Source of the DNA: SAR116 cluster bacterium AG-313-A07
Lineage (GTDB): Bacteria; Pseudomonadota; Alphaproteobacteria; Thalassobaculales; Thalassobaculaceae
Direction: 5' to 3'
Assembly (NCBI GenBank): GCA_003284265.1
Contig: QBVV01000003.1
Coordinates: 1-64,000 of the forward strand
DNA length: 64,000 nt
The notes beneath the pieces are model-generated. The model was not told where the DNA came from, ran no database searches, and was given only the letters and a program-made list of their open reading frames with translations. Below, piece by piece: positions 9,923 through 20,366 of this stretch (positions within the stretch are counted from its first letter, which is position 1; each line of letters begins with the position of its first letter). The translations under genes were made by a program, and so were the position numbers.

Positions 9923-11332
9923 GACAAACAACTCCTCAAACCCGGGTTGTTCAGTATTTTCTCTTCTATCAAAAGTCGAAAGGCATCACCTCTGGCTTCA
10001 TAGCTCTCAAATTGATCAAAAGAAGCAGCAGCCGGGGACAAGAGGATGACAACCTTATCATTATAAATACTAGGGATATCATTTTTTATTTTTTTCTATA
10101 GCATTTTGGATGGTTCCACAGTTTGTGAATTTGACCACCCCCTTTAATACATCTGCAAATTCGTTAGAGCATTCACCAATTAAAAAAGCATGTCGAATTT
10201 TTGGGAAAAAATTGCTTAACAAACCTATGCCACCTTCTTTTGACTGCCCACCTAAAATCCAATAAATAGATTCATAACAACTTAATGCTCGTGCGGTGGC
10301 ATCTGCATTTGTAGCCTTAGAATCATTTATAAAAGTTAGACGATTAAACGTTCCGACTAATTCTTGACGATGAGGTAATCCAGGAAAACTGGAGATCGCG
10401 TTTTTTATAATATCATTCGATATCCCCAGTGTTAATGCGACCGCAGTACCAGCAGCAACATTTTGCCAATTATGGGCTCCTGGCAAAATCGTATTATCGT
10501 GCAAACTGATAACCACTTCATTTTCACAATTAATATTGCTGACTATATTACCATTGAGAACACCAACTCCATTCTCAGGCACGACCAGACCCGAAATAGG
10601 TGTAACACGGAGATTTTTATATTCATTTTCTGTAAGCCATTTGGCGATTCCAATACTCTCTGGGTCATCTACACCAATTATTGCGATCGCGTTTTCGGGA
10701 AGGCTCTCCATAATCTTAAGTTTAGCTGCTTTATAGCCATCCATTCCGCCGTGGCGATCCAAATGATCTGGAGAAATGTTCAGGATTACAGCTATTTCAC
10801 AGCAAAGTGACGGTGTGAGTTCAAGTTGGTAGGAACTTAGCTCCAATACTTGATAGCCAGCATCTAGAGTGTTTTCAAATCCAAGAACAGGCAAACCTAT
10901 GTTGCCGCCTATCTCAACTGGTAATCCAGCGCAGCGCAAAATATGCCCAACAAGAGCTGTCGTAGTCGATTTCCCATTAGTCCCTGTAATTCCTATGATG
11001 CGTGGCTCTACAAAATTTTTAACAAAAACTTCTATATCACCAATTATTGGAGTATTTGCTTTCTTTGCTTTTTTGGCGACAACGTGTGGTTTAGGGTACG
11101 AATGTGGTATGCCAGGACTTAGGATTAATGCATCAATATTAGTAAAATCCTCTTTTGTTAAATCACTTATATTTATGCCAAGTAATGCAGTTTCTCTGCA
11201 TTTTTTGACATCATCATCCCAGGCTATTACTTCTGCACCCCCGGCTTTAAGAGCTTCAGCAACCGACTGCCCTGAACGAGCCAAACCCATTACCGCAACT
11301 TTTTTACCTAGATAACTTTTAGCGGCTATCAT
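9919..11332 (-). CDS. murD: UDP-MurNAc-L-Ala--D-Glu ligase MurD, with a frameshift near its 3' end
   Basis: Mur ligase adding D-Glu to UDP-MurNAc-L-Ala. The [12 protein letters not shown] loop is at residues 117-125, [11 protein letters not shown] and [13 protein letters not shown] are typical. The uninterrupted frame stops at 10079 after 417 codons (…AIEKNKK-stop), too short. Beyond it, the +1 frame continues for about 52 codons with the conserved [20 protein letters not shown] region, ending at a TGA (9919-9921) that overlaps the ftsW ATG. The switch lies in GAAAAAAATAAAAAAT (A7-T-A6, minus strand, 10082-10096). Restoring the frame gives ~470 aa, the normal length. It is either a one-base sequence error, transcriptional slippage on the A run, or a real lesion. 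A lesion is unlikely in an essential gene. Confidence 0.93.
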
Positions 11333-11336
11333 CCGG

Positions 11337-12422
11337 TTACCTCAGCTTCAATGAAGAAAGGCCAATTAAGGCTAAAATAAAAGCGATTATCCAAAACCGA
11401 ATTACAACAGTTGGTTCGGCCCAACCTTTTTTTTCAAAATGATGGTGCAGCGGGGCCATTCTAAATACCCTTTTACCAGTCATTTTGAAGGAAGCCACCT
11501 GAACGATCACAGACACTGTCTCAAGAACAAATAAGCCACCAATTATGAGTAAGACCAACTCATGCTTGGTGATGATACTGATTGCTCCTAGAGAACCTCC
11601 AAGAGACAAGGATCCTGTATCGCCCATGAAAACCATTGCTGGAGGAGCATTGAACCACAAGAATCCAAGCCCCGCGCCAATTAATGCGCCACAAAAAACT
11701 GATAACTCTCCCGCCCCAACTACATGATGTATTTGCAAATAATTAGCGAACACTGTGTTACCAACAAGGTAAGCAATCAATGTGAAGCAACCACCCGCGA
11801 TCATTACCGGTACAATCGCTAAACCATCTAACCCATCAGTTAGATTCACAGCATTTGATGCACCAACAATCACTAGAATTGAAAATGGGAAAAAGAACCA
11901 TCCCAGGTGAATAATGACATCTTTAACAAAGGGTATACTTAAGTTATTTTTTGCTCCCGGCTCCATTAAATCTGTTATCATGAAAATAGCCATAAGGCTG
12001 AGAAGCACTTGTGCAATAATTTTAAGCCGAGACGATAAACCTTTTGAACTGCCACAGCGAATTTTTAAAAAGTCATCGACAAATCCAATAAATCCAAATC
12101 CTACGGTCACAAAAAGCACACACCAGACATAGCGATTCGACATATCTGCCCAAAGTAATGTTGAGATACAGAGAGCTATCAGAATAAGTAACCCTCCCAT
12201 AGTGGGCGTACCCTTTTTAAGAAGATGACTCTCAGGACCGTCATCTCGGATCGGTTGCCCCTCACCTTGTATATTGCGAAGCCACTCGATCATCTTAGGC
12301 CCAATTATAAAGCTCAAAATGAGTGCAGTTAAAATAGCCCCACCCGTCCGGAACGTTAGATATCTAAAGAGATTAAAAATCTGAAAGTCATCTGCAAGAG
12401 GGACCAAAGAATTATACAGCAT
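11337..12422 (-). CDS. mraY: Phospho-MurNAc-pentapeptide transferase MraY
   Basis: Integral membrane enzyme (about ten helices) that transfers phospho-MurNAc-pentapeptide to undecaprenyl phosphate, forming lipid I. Signature motifs present: [48 protein letters not shown] and the C-terminal [13 protein letters not shown]. The ATG at 12422 (MLYNSL) overlaps the murF end by 11 nt and is favoured over an upstream TTG at 12443. murD follows after 4 nt. Confidence 0.97.
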   Translation of the reverse strand: MLYNSLVPLADDFQIFNLFRYLTFRTGGAILTALILSFIIGPKMIEWLRNIQGEGQPIRDDGPESHLLKKGTPTMGGLLILIALCISTLLWADMSNRYVWCVLFVTVGFGFIGFVDDFLKIRCGSSKGLSSRLKIIAQVLLSLMAIFMITDLMEPGAKNNLSIPFVKDVIIHLGWFFFPFSILVIVGASNAVNLTDGLDGLAIVPVMIAGGCFTLIAYLVGNTVFANYLQIHHVVGAGELSVFCGALIGAGLGFLWFNAPPAMVFMGDTGSLSLGGSLGAISIITKHELVLLIIGGLFVLETVSVIVQVASFKMTGKRVFRMAPLHHHFEKKGWAEPTVVIRFWIIAFILALIGLSSLKLR

Positions 12423-13869
12423 TTTGACTACCCCCAACTTCAAATAACTGATATGGAGAATGGGAATTTGACTTCATATTCTCAATAGCAGAAACAATAG
12501 GGGCCATATTCGTTCCCAGTGAACCTTTAATAAGGATCAGATCACCTGCTCTTAATTCCTCTGAAACCTTTTGGGAAACATCACAGCTTCTATCTGCATG
12601 TAGGCAATTTATGGTAGAAGGAATTTTGTCATACAATTCTCGCATTAGGCTACCAATAGTTATTACCCAATCCGGCTTTGCCGCGAGCAAATGATCAAGG
12701 AGGTTAGCGTGCAAAGAAGGGCCATCGGGACCTAATTCTAGCATATCACCCAAAATAGCTACACGCCGTCCACCATACTTCGGCATCTTACTCCCTAACA
12801 CAGCCAATGCAGCCTGCATAGCAATAGGGCTGGCGTTATAACTTTCATCCATTAGCGTTAGAGAAGCTCCAGATTTTAAGGGAATCTCTACTTGTCCTCC
12901 GCGACCTCGGGGCAACTGAATAGATTTTAATGATATCGCCGCTTCTTCAACATTTAAATTTAGTGCGTGAATACAAGCAATGACGCCAACTGTATTATAT
13001 GCGATGTGCGAACTGACAAAATCCAACGTGTACTGGATTTTATTTCCTGCAACCTCTAATTCAACCAAGCTACCTTTATAAGTTGTTTCTATTTTCGATA
13101 GGCGAACATCGCATACATTATCTCGACCAAAGGTAATTATATTCTTTATGTTTGCCCTGCGGGCTTTAGCGATCAAGAACTCGCCCCACTTATTATCTAA
13201 ATTTAAAACAATTTGAGAATCAGGTGACATCCCTAAAAATATTTCTGCCTTGGCGTCAGCGATGCCCTGTTCATTCTCGAAATGCCCTAAATGTACGGCG
13301 TTTACATTTGTAATTATTGATAATTCTGGTTTAACCAGTTGAGATAGTTGTTTTATCTCTCCCGGCTTGTTCATACCCAATTCAAAAACAGCAAATTCAG
13401 TTGATTTGGGCATGCGGGCCAAACTAATAGGCACACCTATATGGTTATTAAAATTACCAGACGTCGCATGCACTTTATTTTTCTTTGACAGCACTAGAGA
13501 CAATGCATCTTTGGTGCCTGTCTTACCAACACTGCCCGTTACAGCCAGTATCTTGGCGCCCACCCGCCTTCTCGAATCGAGAGCGAGTTTTTGTAATGCT
13601 TCATGAATATCATCTACAATCAGGAATGATTTTAGTTCAGCAATATCGTATGGCAACCTCTCAACAATCGCTGCAACAGCGCCGTTAGCAAACGCTGATT
13701 TAATAAATTCATGACCATCACGCTCACCACCCGTCAAAGCAAAGAAAAGATCTCCTGGACAAACAGTACGACTGTCAAACGAAATCCCTGTTGCCATCCA
13801 CGGCGGGCCAATGGGCTTCCCCTCTGTTATCTTTTCTACAATGTCACTTCGCCATAATTCTTCCGTCAT
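12412..13869 (-). CDS. murF: UDP-MurNAc-tripeptide--D-Ala-D-Ala ligase
   Basis: Last cytosolic Mur ligase, adding D-Ala-D-Ala made by the Ddl encoded in the same cluster. It has [15 protein letters not shown] in the N-terminal domain, the ATP loop [11 protein letters not shown] at 111-121, MNKPGEI and the [10 protein letters not shown] and LGDMLELG motifs of MurF. 485 aa. The start shares an ATGA overlap with murE. Confidence 0.96.
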   Translation of the reverse strand: MTEELWRSDIVEKITEGKPIGPPWMATGISFDSRTVCPGDLFFALTGGERDGHEFIKSAFANGAVAAIVERLPYDIAELKSFLIVDDIHEALQKLALDSRRRVGAKILAVTGSVGKTGTKDALSLVLSKKNKVHATSGNFNNHIGVPISLARMPKSTEFAVFELGMNKPGEIKQLSQLVKPELSIITNVNAVHLGHFENEQGIADAKAEIFLGMSPDSQIVLNLDNKWGEFLIAKARRANIKNIITFGRDNVCDVRLSKIETTYKGSLVELEVAGNKIQYTLDFVSSHIAYNTVGVIACIHALNLNVEEAAISLKSIQLPRGRGGQVEIPLKSGASLTLMDESYNASPIAMQAALAVLGSKMPKYGGRRVAILGDMLELGPDGPSLHANLLDHLLAAKPDWVITIGSLMRELYDKIPSTINCLHADRSCDVSQKVSEELRAGDLILIKGSLGTNMAPIVSAIENMKSNSHSPYQLFEVGGSQNAV

Positions 13870-15380
13870 GGGGGTCCCCCAACAACATCATTTAACTGAG
13901 CGCTAACAAATGCGGCGTCATTAAAAGGAATTGTCGCGCCACCGATCTCCTGACCCGTTTCGTGCCCCTTTCCGGCAATTACCAATAAATCTCCATCACT
14001 TAATTTTGAGAGGCCCAGTCTTATCGCTTCCGATCGCCCCCCAACATTTTGCGCCGATGGGCACCCCTTCATAATTTCCTCGCGAATTGCGGACGGTGAT
14101 TCAGAACGGGGATTATCGTCTGTTACTATGGTGAGATCTGCTAATCCTGAGGCAACCTTCCCCATGAATGGTCTTTTTTCCTTGTCTCGATCACCACCTG
14201 CTCCAAAGACACAAACTAGTTTTCCTTTCACGTGGGGCCTCAAAGATACAAGGATATTTTTTAACGCATCGGGTGTATGAGCATAATCAATAACAATAGG
14301 TGCTCCAGTTGGATGTGTTCCGATATGCTCTAGCCTACCAGGAACTCCTTTTAGTTTATCAAGGCCCGTTAGGTAATTTTCGATTTCTGAGCCTTCCTCG
14401 GCACTAACTAAACCTAGGGCAGCCAATGCGTTAAATAACTGAAATTCTCCAATCAATGATAAATAGATTTCGAACACGACATCATTTACTTTCAGCTTAA
14501 CTTGCTGACCGCTTAGATACGGTCTCACCCGTAAAACTCGCATAGTAGCATGCGCTGAATAACCATAACTAAAAATGGATATTTTTCTTTGCTGGCAGAT
14601 TTGTCTAAGCTCACTGAAACACGAACTATCTGCATTTAATACCGCAATACCTGTTTCCGCTAATAACTCGGAGAACAGACGAGTTTTAGATAAAAAATAA
14701 GAAGCTTGATCATCATGATAATCGAGGTGATCCTGGGATAAGTTGGTAAAAGCGGCCGATTGAATAGAGACGCCATCTAAACGATTTTGATCAAGTCCAT
14801 GACTAGAAGCCTCTATCGCAAGATTTGTGACGCCATTTTGAGACAGAGCGTTTAAATTAGCGTGCAGCGACACAGGGTCAGGGGATGTTAATTCTGACCG
14901 AAGTTCTAGGTTATCTGCAACCACTCCCAATGTACCTAAGCTAGCACTCCTTACACCATTCATTGCCCAAAGTTGACGTGAAAATTCCACAACCGATGTT
15001 TTTCCATTAGTACCGGTGACGGCAGCTATAAAATCTGGTTGGTTTCTATGAAATTTAGCAGATATTAGAGCAAATAGACGCCTAGGACTATCGGTCAATA
15101 TCGCATGGACTGTTATTGGCCTTGATAAAACCTCACTAGTTTCATCAATTAGTATCGCTACTGCGCCTCGGGCAACAGCTTCCGGCACAAATTGGGCCCC
15201 ATTAAAATTGAAACCAGGAAGAGCGGCAAAAAGAAAACCGGCTTTAACCTCGTTACTGTTGCTGGTTATCCCCATTATTTCGAGACCCGAGTCGTAAAGA
15301 TCGCATCTAGAGGGCGAAACAATAGTCGCTTTGACTCCTTGAAAATTTATGAGGTCAGAAAGAAGCAAGTTGGTTTCCAC
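13866..15380 (-). CDS. murE: UDP-MurNAc-L-Ala-D-Glu--meso-diaminopimelate ligase
   Basis: Mur ligase adding the third residue of the stem peptide. ATP loop GTNGKTSV at 123-130, SSHGLDQNRLDG, and the DDNPRSE motif near residue 412 that marks meso-diaminopimelate specificity. 504 aa. The start is a GTG lying 26 nt inside the end of ftsI, read as METNLLLSD. Confidence 0.96.
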   Translation of the reverse strand: METNLLLSDLINFQGVKATIVSPSRCDLYDSGLEIMGITSNSNEVKAGFLFAALPGFNFNGAQFVPEAVARGAVAILIDETSEVLSRPITVHAILTDSPRRLFALISAKFHRNQPDFIAAVTGTNGKTSVVEFSRQLWAMNGVRSASLGTLGVVADNLELRSELTSPDPVSLHANLNALSQNGVTNLAIEASSHGLDQNRLDGVSIQSAAFTNLSQDHLDYHDDQASYFLSKTRLFSELLAETGIAVLNADSSCFSELRQICQQRKISIFSYGYSAHATMRVLRVRPYLSGQQVKLKVNDVVFEIYLSLIGEFQLFNALAALGLVSAEEGSEIENYLTGLDKLKGVPGRLEHIGTHPTGAPIVIDYAHTPDALKNILVSLRPHVKGKLVCVFGAGGDRDKEKRPFMGKVASGLADLTIVTDDNPRSESPSAIREEIMKGCPSAQNVGGRSEAIRLGLSKLSDGDLLVIAGKGHETGQEIGGATIPFNDAAFVSAQLNDVVGGPP

Positions 15381-17079
15381 GTTTTTGTTGAGGTGTTTTT
15401 ATTTCTAAAAGTCGGCGAATTTGTGGCGAAACTTCGTCAACAGGAAGAAGTCCAAGTAAAGGTGCTGAACGCTTTATAATTTGCCGAACTGCCGGTGCAG
15501 CAACCCAACCACCAGTTGCATATCCAAAAGATTTTTTATTTCCCTTAGGCTCATCCACCATCACAAGAACGGCATACTTCGGTTTATGAATAGGAAAAGC
15601 ACCAACGAAGGATGATAGTCGTGAGGACTTAGCGTAAGACCCAGTGGGTGACTGTTTGTCAGCCGTGCCCGTTTTCCCACCAACCATGTAACCTGCGGCC
15701 GCTGCATTTTTTCCAGTACCATTTTCGACTACAAGTCGAAGCATCTTGCGAATATCTTTTGACGTTTGAAGGGATAAAATTTGCTCTCCAAACATTTTTG
15801 ATTGGGAATTTTTTTTGAGAATTGTAACAGGCCAGCGAATACCGCCATTTATAACAGAGGCAACTCCACTAACGAGATGAAGTGGACTTATCGCTATACC
15901 ATGCCCGTAAGAAATAGTTATTGTGCTTATTTTCTTCCATGGAGCAGGATACATAGGCTTACCCTTTTCCGGCAACTCGACGGGGAGGCGATCAAGAAAA
16001 CCCAGTTTTTTCATAAACTTTTTTTGAGCCTTGGGCCCAAAGTCTAGTGCCATTTTTGCGGACCCTATGTTCGACGAATATTGGAAAATTTCAGGAACTG
16101 AGAGCCAACGTTTCTGGGGATGAAAATCATTAATCGTGAACCGCGCTATACGAATAGGTCTTGTAGCGTCATAACCACTTTCCATAGTAGCTGTTCCAGC
16201 TTCCAGAGCTAACGCTGTATTAAATATTTTGAATGTTGAGCCCATCTCATAAACACCAAGCGTAGCACGGTTAAACTTTGTATCTGCCGAAGCTGAATTC
16301 AATACATTTGGATCGAAATCAGGAAGCGAGACCATTCCCAGAATTTCGCCCGTGTCGACGTCAATAAATACACCCGCACCACCTATAGCATTGAAGTTAA
16401 TAATTTGTTTTTTGATTTCCTCTCTCAAGATATGCTGTATCCGAATATCTATGGACAATGTCATAGGTTCAGACCCATCTCTCAAACGACCATCGAACTG
16501 CTTTTCAACTCCGGCTAACCCGGCCGCGTCAACTCCGGAAAAACCGACAACATGTGCACTTAAATTACGTTGAGGATAAAATCTCCTATCTTCTTTTTGA
16601 AAATGCAGCCCTGGCAACCCAAGCGCATTTATTTGCGCTTGCTGCATTGGGGTTATTCCTCTTTTTATCCAAACAAACCGTTTTTTCTGATTAAGTTTCT
16701 TAAAAAGCTTTTCTTTTTCTAAATTAACCAGAACAGTGCTTAGATCCTCGACAGTAGAATTTATATCCATCACCTCTTGAGGGTCCGCATAAAGAGAAGA
16801 GACAGATAGACTGGTTGCTAAAAGAATTCCGTTTCTGTCTAAAATTTCTGCGCGTCCTATTTTTAAATTTTCTTTTGTTGGCTCAACAACATCGATGGGT
16901 TCTTGTAACCCCCTCAAAACGGATACATCTAAGAGTCGAACGCCAGCCGCAACAAAAGCCAAACAAAAAACACACGAAAGAACTAGGAGACGATTTCTCC
17001 CTCCTTCAATCGCTTTATTTACGCTCCCATCAAGCTGAATTGATTTTTGACTTTTTAATCCATCAAATTTAATCACCAT
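15355..17079 (-). CDS. ftsI: Septal transpeptidase FtsI (PBP3)
   Basis: Class B penicillin-binding protein that crosslinks septal peptidoglycan with FtsW. A single N-terminal membrane helix lies at about residues 30-50, then a PBP dimerisation domain, then the transpeptidase domain with STFK at 281-284 (Ser281 nucleophile), SSN at 335-337 and KTGT at 469-472. 574 aa. It overlaps ftsL by 11 nt and murE by 26 nt. Confidence 0.97.
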   Translation of the reverse strand: MVIKFDGLKSQKSIQLDGSVNKAIEGGRNRLLVLSCVFCLAFVAAGVRLLDVSVLRGLQEPIDVVEPTKENLKIGRAEILDRNGILLATSLSVSSLYADPQEVMDINSTVEDLSTVLVNLEKEKLFKKLNQKKRFVWIKRGITPMQQAQINALGLPGLHFQKEDRRFYPQRNLSAHVVGFSGVDAAGLAGVEKQFDGRLRDGSEPMTLSIDIRIQHILREEIKKQIINFNAIGGAGVFIDVDTGEILGMVSLPDFDPNVLNSASADTKFNRATLGVYEMGSTFKIFNTALALEAGTATMESGYDATRPIRIARFTINDFHPQKRWLSVPEIFQYSSNIGSAKMALDFGPKAQKKFMKKLGFLDRLPVELPEKGKPMYPAPWKKISTITISYGHGIAISPLHLVSGVASVINGGIRWPVTILKKNSQSKMFGEQILSLQTSKDIRKMLRLVVENGTGKNAAAAGYMVGGKTGTADKQSPTGSYAKSSRLSSFVGAFPIHKPKYAVLVMVDEPKGNKKSFGYATGGWVAAPAVRQIIKRSAPLLGLLPVDEVSPQIRRLLEIKTPQQKRGNQLASF

Positions 17080-17383
17080 CTATCCTCCCACGAACTAAAC
17101 TAGTTTTCTTTGGGTAGGGAAGGTTTTCTATGTTTATTATCTGCTTTGTTTCCGTTGGACGGTAATCAGAATGCCTGCGCGCCAAGCTCTCTATGCGGCC
17201 AGGCTGATTCAGATAACTCCATTCGGCCGTTAAAATTAATATATTCTCTTGGTGCGTCATTATATCGTGATGCAATTTATCCAACTTTGCGTCCAAGACT
17301 TGCACCTCGTGCTTAATCAAAAACATAGACACACCTGTTACCGAAATAATAAAAGCCCACAAAAAAATCGACCGTCTAATCAT
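17069..17383 (-). CDS. ftsL: Cell division protein FtsL
   Basis: Small bitopic divisome protein (104 aa) with one membrane helix at about residues 5-23 and a short coiled coil (VQVLDAKLDKLHHDIM…) in the periplasm, followed by the WSYLNQPGRIESLARRH motif conserved in alphaproteobacterial FtsL. Placement between rsmH and ftsI is diagnostic. It overlaps rsmH by 8 nt and ftsI by 11 nt. Confidence 0.92.
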   Translation of the reverse strand: MIRRSIFLWAFIISVTGVSMFLIKHEVQVLDAKLDKLHHDIMTHQENILILTAEWSYLNQPGRIESLARRHSDYRPTETKQIINIENLPYPKKTSLVRGRIDGD

Positions 17384-18368
17384 TGAACTGCCGCCCAGGC
17401 CATGACGGCGCAGTCGTTCTTTCAGCCACCCTCAAGCGCGCTGACCTAGCTCTAGGATTCGATTGGACTTCTAACGAAGTTGGGTAAATTGGTTTTTTGG
17501 TTATTAATTTAAAACTCGCAGTTCTGCTTGAAGGCTCTCGAGCTAACGCATGTCGTGAAACCCCGTTATTTCGCCCCAGTCTTTCACCAAGAAATTTTTT
17601 CACACAACGGTCCTCCAAGGAATGAAAAGCCACCACAGCCAATCTTCCGCCAGGCGTCAAAATACGTTCCGCCGCCTCTAAGCCGCGCTTGAGCTCACCC
17701 AATTCATCGTTAATATATATCCTGAGTGCTTGAAATGTTCTTGTGGCAGGATCATTATCACGGCCATTTTTTCGACGAGGCACCACCTTGCGAATTATAT
17801 CAGCAAGCATAGCAGTTCGAGTAATTCTCTCTTTTGATCTTGCAAGAATTATGGCCCTAGATACGCGCCTTGATAGTCTTTCCTCACCGTATGTATATAT
17901 AATATCGGCTAATTCTGCCTCGCTCAAAGTATTCACTATATGTTCGGCCGTAACCCCCTCCGAGCTCATTCGCATGTCCAGCGGACCGTCAAATTTAAAG
18001 GAAAAACCGCGCTCGGGATTATCTATTTGGGGAGAGGAGACACCCAAATCGAGAACAACGGCATCGACAGATTCAACTCCAAGACTGGACAAAAGTACTT
18101 CCATCTCACCAAAACAACCTCGGCTTATGGAAAATCTATCTCCAAACTCCCGCACTAAGTGATCCGCCCTATCTATAGCCACGGGGTCTCTGTCTAAAGA
18201 AAAAAGTTGGCATTTGGCTCGAGATAATATTTCTAAAGAGTATCCGCCAGCGCCGAATGTCCCATCGACATAACAACCACCATCACGAATATTCAATGCA
18301 TCAATTGATTCTTTACAAAGAACAGGAAGATGAGCAGATTCAGCCAAACCTTCCGCGCCCACCTGCAT
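17376..18368 (-). CDS. rsmH: 16S rRNA (cytosine-N4)-methyltransferase RsmH
   Basis: SAM-dependent methyltransferase of C1402 in 16S rRNA (formerly MraW). It begins HLPVLCKESIDAL, with the SAM site YVDGTFGAGGYS, the DLGVSSPQIDNPERGFSF motif, DMRM, and the C-terminal VVAFHSLEDRCVKKF. 330 aa. Its ATG overlaps the mraZ stop as TGATG. Confidence 0.97.
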   Translation of the reverse strand: MQVGAEGLAESAHLPVLCKESIDALNIRDGGCYVDGTFGAGGYSLEILSRAKCQLFSLDRDPVAIDRADHLVREFGDRFSISRGCFGEMEVLLSSLGVESVDAVVLDLGVSSPQIDNPERGFSFKFDGPLDMRMSSEGVTAEHIVNTLSEAELADIIYTYGEERLSRRVSRAIILARSKERITRTAMLADIIRKVVPRRKNGRDNDPATRTFQALRIYINDELGELKRGLEAAERILTPGGRLAVVAFHSLEDRCVKKFLGERLGRNNGVSRHALAREPSSRTASFKLITKKPIYPTSLEVQSNPRARSARLRVAERTTAPSWPGRQFND

Positions 18369-18835
18369 CAGGTTACCACCGTCTTATCGCTCGAGACGAT
18401 CCGTAACGTTGCTCCTTGCTTACGAGCTCTTTCTCGGTTTTTAGCACGATGCTCCGTAAAGGTTTTAGGCTCCCAAATCTGGAAACCCTTCCCCAGGCCA
18501 ACAAATGTTGCCACGCCATCTAACTGGGCATACTCAATAAATTCTGACGGCAATATAATCCTGCCATCTGAATCTATTGCTAGCTGTCGAGCGTCAGCGA
18601 GGATTGTTTGTAAATTCTCTGCTTCATCTGAGAACACGTCCAAAGCGTCAATCGAATTTACAATTTCCTGTATCCTCTCATCACCATTGCCCTCTATGCA
18701 TGCGTGCTTGAAGGAAGGATATAAAATTATACCTGTTGATTTTTCCTGTTCTAAAGCCCCCCGAAAAGAGGCAGGAATAGACACCCGACCCTTACGGTCT
18801 ACTTTATTCTCAAATGTGGACAGAAACACCGCCAC
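18368..18835 (-). CDS. mraZ: Transcriptional regulator MraZ
   Basis: First gene of the cluster. Two AbrB/SpoVT-type half-domains are visible: KVDRKGRVSIPASFRG near residue 11 and DSDGRIILPSEFIEYA near residue 88. MraZ forms rings that bind direct repeats in its own promoter and controls the dcw operon. The start is GTG with a strong AGGAGG site five bases upstream. A candidate operator lies about 70-130 bp upstream. 155 aa, normal. Confidence 0.95.
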   Translation of the reverse strand: MAVFLSTFENKVDRKGRVSIPASFRGALEQEKSTGIILYPSFKHACIEGNGDERIQEIVNSIDALDVFSDEAENLQTILADARQLAIDSDGRIILPSEFIEYAQLDGVATFVGLGKGFQIWEPKTFTEHRAKNRERARKQGATLRIVSSDKTVVT

Positions 18836-18907
18836 CTTGCCTCCTCAACTATCTCTTTATTTAAAACGAGCAAACGCTTAGCTCACCGCATAAAAAGTCA
18901 TACTCTC

Positions 18908-18963
18908 ATGGAGTTTTATGGAGAATATATGGAAAATTATGGGTATGCAATGGGATTTTATGC
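18908..18963. promoter_or_regulatory. Candidate MraZ operator: helically phased ATGG repeats
   Basis: On the + strand, ATGG begins at 18908, 18918, 18929, 18939 and 18950, with a degenerate ATGC at 18960. Spacings are 10, 11, 10, 11 and 10, so all lie on one face of the helix. MraZ is known to bind direct TGGGN repeats with 5-bp spacers, and the last two units read ATGGG. On the minus strand a possible promoter (TTGCAT, 17 bp, TATTCT) overlaps the array, which fits autoregulation of mraZ. Confidence 0.6.
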
Positions 18964-19085
18964 AATTTTCCGGAAAATATTGATTTTTTCAAGCTTTGAA
19001 CTTCAAACGCTGGAGGAAAGCAAAAAAATCTTCAATGATTTAGAATCGTGGATAAACAGATCTGGAAACGTCACTCTATAGAATA

Positions 19086-19495
19086 AGGTTAGATGATCTA
19101 TAAGCCGGGTTCTGTCCGTCTATCAATATTAAAACTGATAGAGTGGATGGCCATTCATCTGGGACGACTGTTACCAGCCGCCTCTCGCAACCTACCCGAA
19201 CGACAGAGAGAAAACACTCCTACTGAAGCATCTCTATTTCAGTATGTCATTCCTATTTGGTCTTGCTCCCGATGGGGTTTACCATGCCAGATCCATTACT
19301 GGAACTGCGGTGCGCTCTTACCACACCCTTTCACCCTTGCCAAAGGCTAAAAAGCCAGGCGGTTTACTTTCTGTGGTACTTTCCCTAGGGTTTCCCCCGC
19401 CGGGTATTACCCGGCATCGTGTTTCCGTGGAGCCCGGACTTTCCTCCAGCTGCAAATTATGATATGCAACCAGCGGCCATCCAACCATCTAACCT
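19086..19495 (-). ncRNA. rnpB: RNase P RNA, type A
   Basis: The minus strand shows the conserved 5' core GAGGAAAGTCCGGGCTCC (near 19435-19450) and the 3' core that pairs with it (GGCTTATAGATCA near 19095). The ends form helix P1: AGGTTAGATG at 19495-19486 pairs with CATCTAACCT at 19095-19086. About 410 nt, a normal length. This ribozyme processes tRNA 5' ends. No protein-coding reading of this stretch is credible. Confidence 0.96.
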
Positions 19496-19502
19496 AGATA
19501 AA

Positions 19503-19531
19503 TAATTAAGCCACTCACTTTTGCACGTCAA
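19503..19531 (-). promoter_or_regulatory. Sigma-70-type promoter of rnpB
   Basis: Minus strand TTGACG (19531-19526), exactly 17 bp, then TAATTA (19508-19503), followed by 7 nt to the predicted RNA 5' end at 19495. Spacing and position are ideal for a housekeeping promoter. Confidence 0.7.
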
Positions 19532-19655
19532 CTATTATACGTCTAAATTAGTTGCGACTTTAGAATACAAGGCTACTACGGGTTAAGATTAAGGTTAAAT
19601 AAAAATACAATAGCAACAATCCAATCGTTCTAATCGGTATATTTTACCCTCTACT

Positions 19656-20366
19656 CTATTCCAATGCTCTCAGTAAGGATTCCATCCTCCAAACCGTTTC
19701 GACATCAAATTTTCCCGTTAATCGATTTGGCAACCAGTGGCGTTGAAAGGCCAGTATCGTATCCCGCGTACATTCATCCAAAACCCCCGTTACTTTCAAG
19801 CTGTAGCCAATCATCTTTAATTGTTTCTGACACCGCCTGATAGAACCTATTTCGAAGTCAACTGATACCGGTAACATTTTGGGCCAAATACCAATCCCCG
19901 CCGCTGCGAGCCGTTCCCAATCAAATAATTCTCCAGGGTCACACTTACGAGATGGCGAAACATCTGAATGCGCTAAAACCCTAGCCGCTCTGATTGAATG
20001 CCTTTTAATAATATCAATAGAGAGAGTTTCAACTGCAACCATCTGTCGTTCTGGATACCTAGAATAACCAAACTCATGACCAGGGTTGGCGATTTCAACA
20101 CCCACCGAAATATTATTAATATCCACGTCATCATTCCAGGAAGCTACTCCCGCGTGCCAAGCTCTTTTATTCTCTTCAACCAAACTAAAGATATTACCCC
20201 CCTCATCTATTAAATAATGAGCACTTACTTTTGAGTTCGGATTGCACAAGCGGGCTATTGCCTCCGAAGCTGATTTCATACCTGTATAATGAAATAAAAG
20301 TAAATTCACAGAAACACCTGGAGGTCTATTTTCAAAATTAGGTGATGGGTTTTGAATAATTTTCAT
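19656..20366 (-). CDS. N-acetylmuramoyl-L-alanine amidase (AmiD-like)
   Basis: Zinc amidase_2 fold: LLFHYTGM (His26 a likely zinc ligand), SAHYLIDEGGNIF, RAWHAG, and the C-terminal zinc site AHSDVSPSRKCDPG. A peptidoglycan-binding_1 domain occupies about residues 175-236 (CQKQLKMIGYSL…DTILAFQRHW). It cleaves the MurNAc-L-Ala bond of muropeptides. No clear signal peptide is visible, so it may act in the cytosol on recycled anhydro-muropeptides (AmpD-like) rather than in the envelope. Its ATG overlaps the ABC-F stop as TAATG, so the two are co-transcribed. Confidence 0.9.
   Translation of the reverse strand: MKIIQNPSPNFENRPPGVSVNLLLFHYTGMKSASEAIARLCNPNSKVSAHYLIDEGGNIFSLVEENKRAWHAGVASWNDDVDINNISVGVEIANPGHEFGYSRYPERQMVAVETLSIDIIKRHSIRAARVLAHSDVSPSRKCDPGELFDWERLAAAGIGIWPKMLPVSVDFEIGSIRRCQKQLKMIGYSLKVTGVLDECTRDTILAFQRHWLPNRLTGKFDVETVWRMESLLRALE

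Noticed and set aside
19093-19462. Two plus-strand open frames within the RNase P RNA
   Set aside because: The conserved RNase P core and closing helix fully explain this stretch; the frames are incidental.
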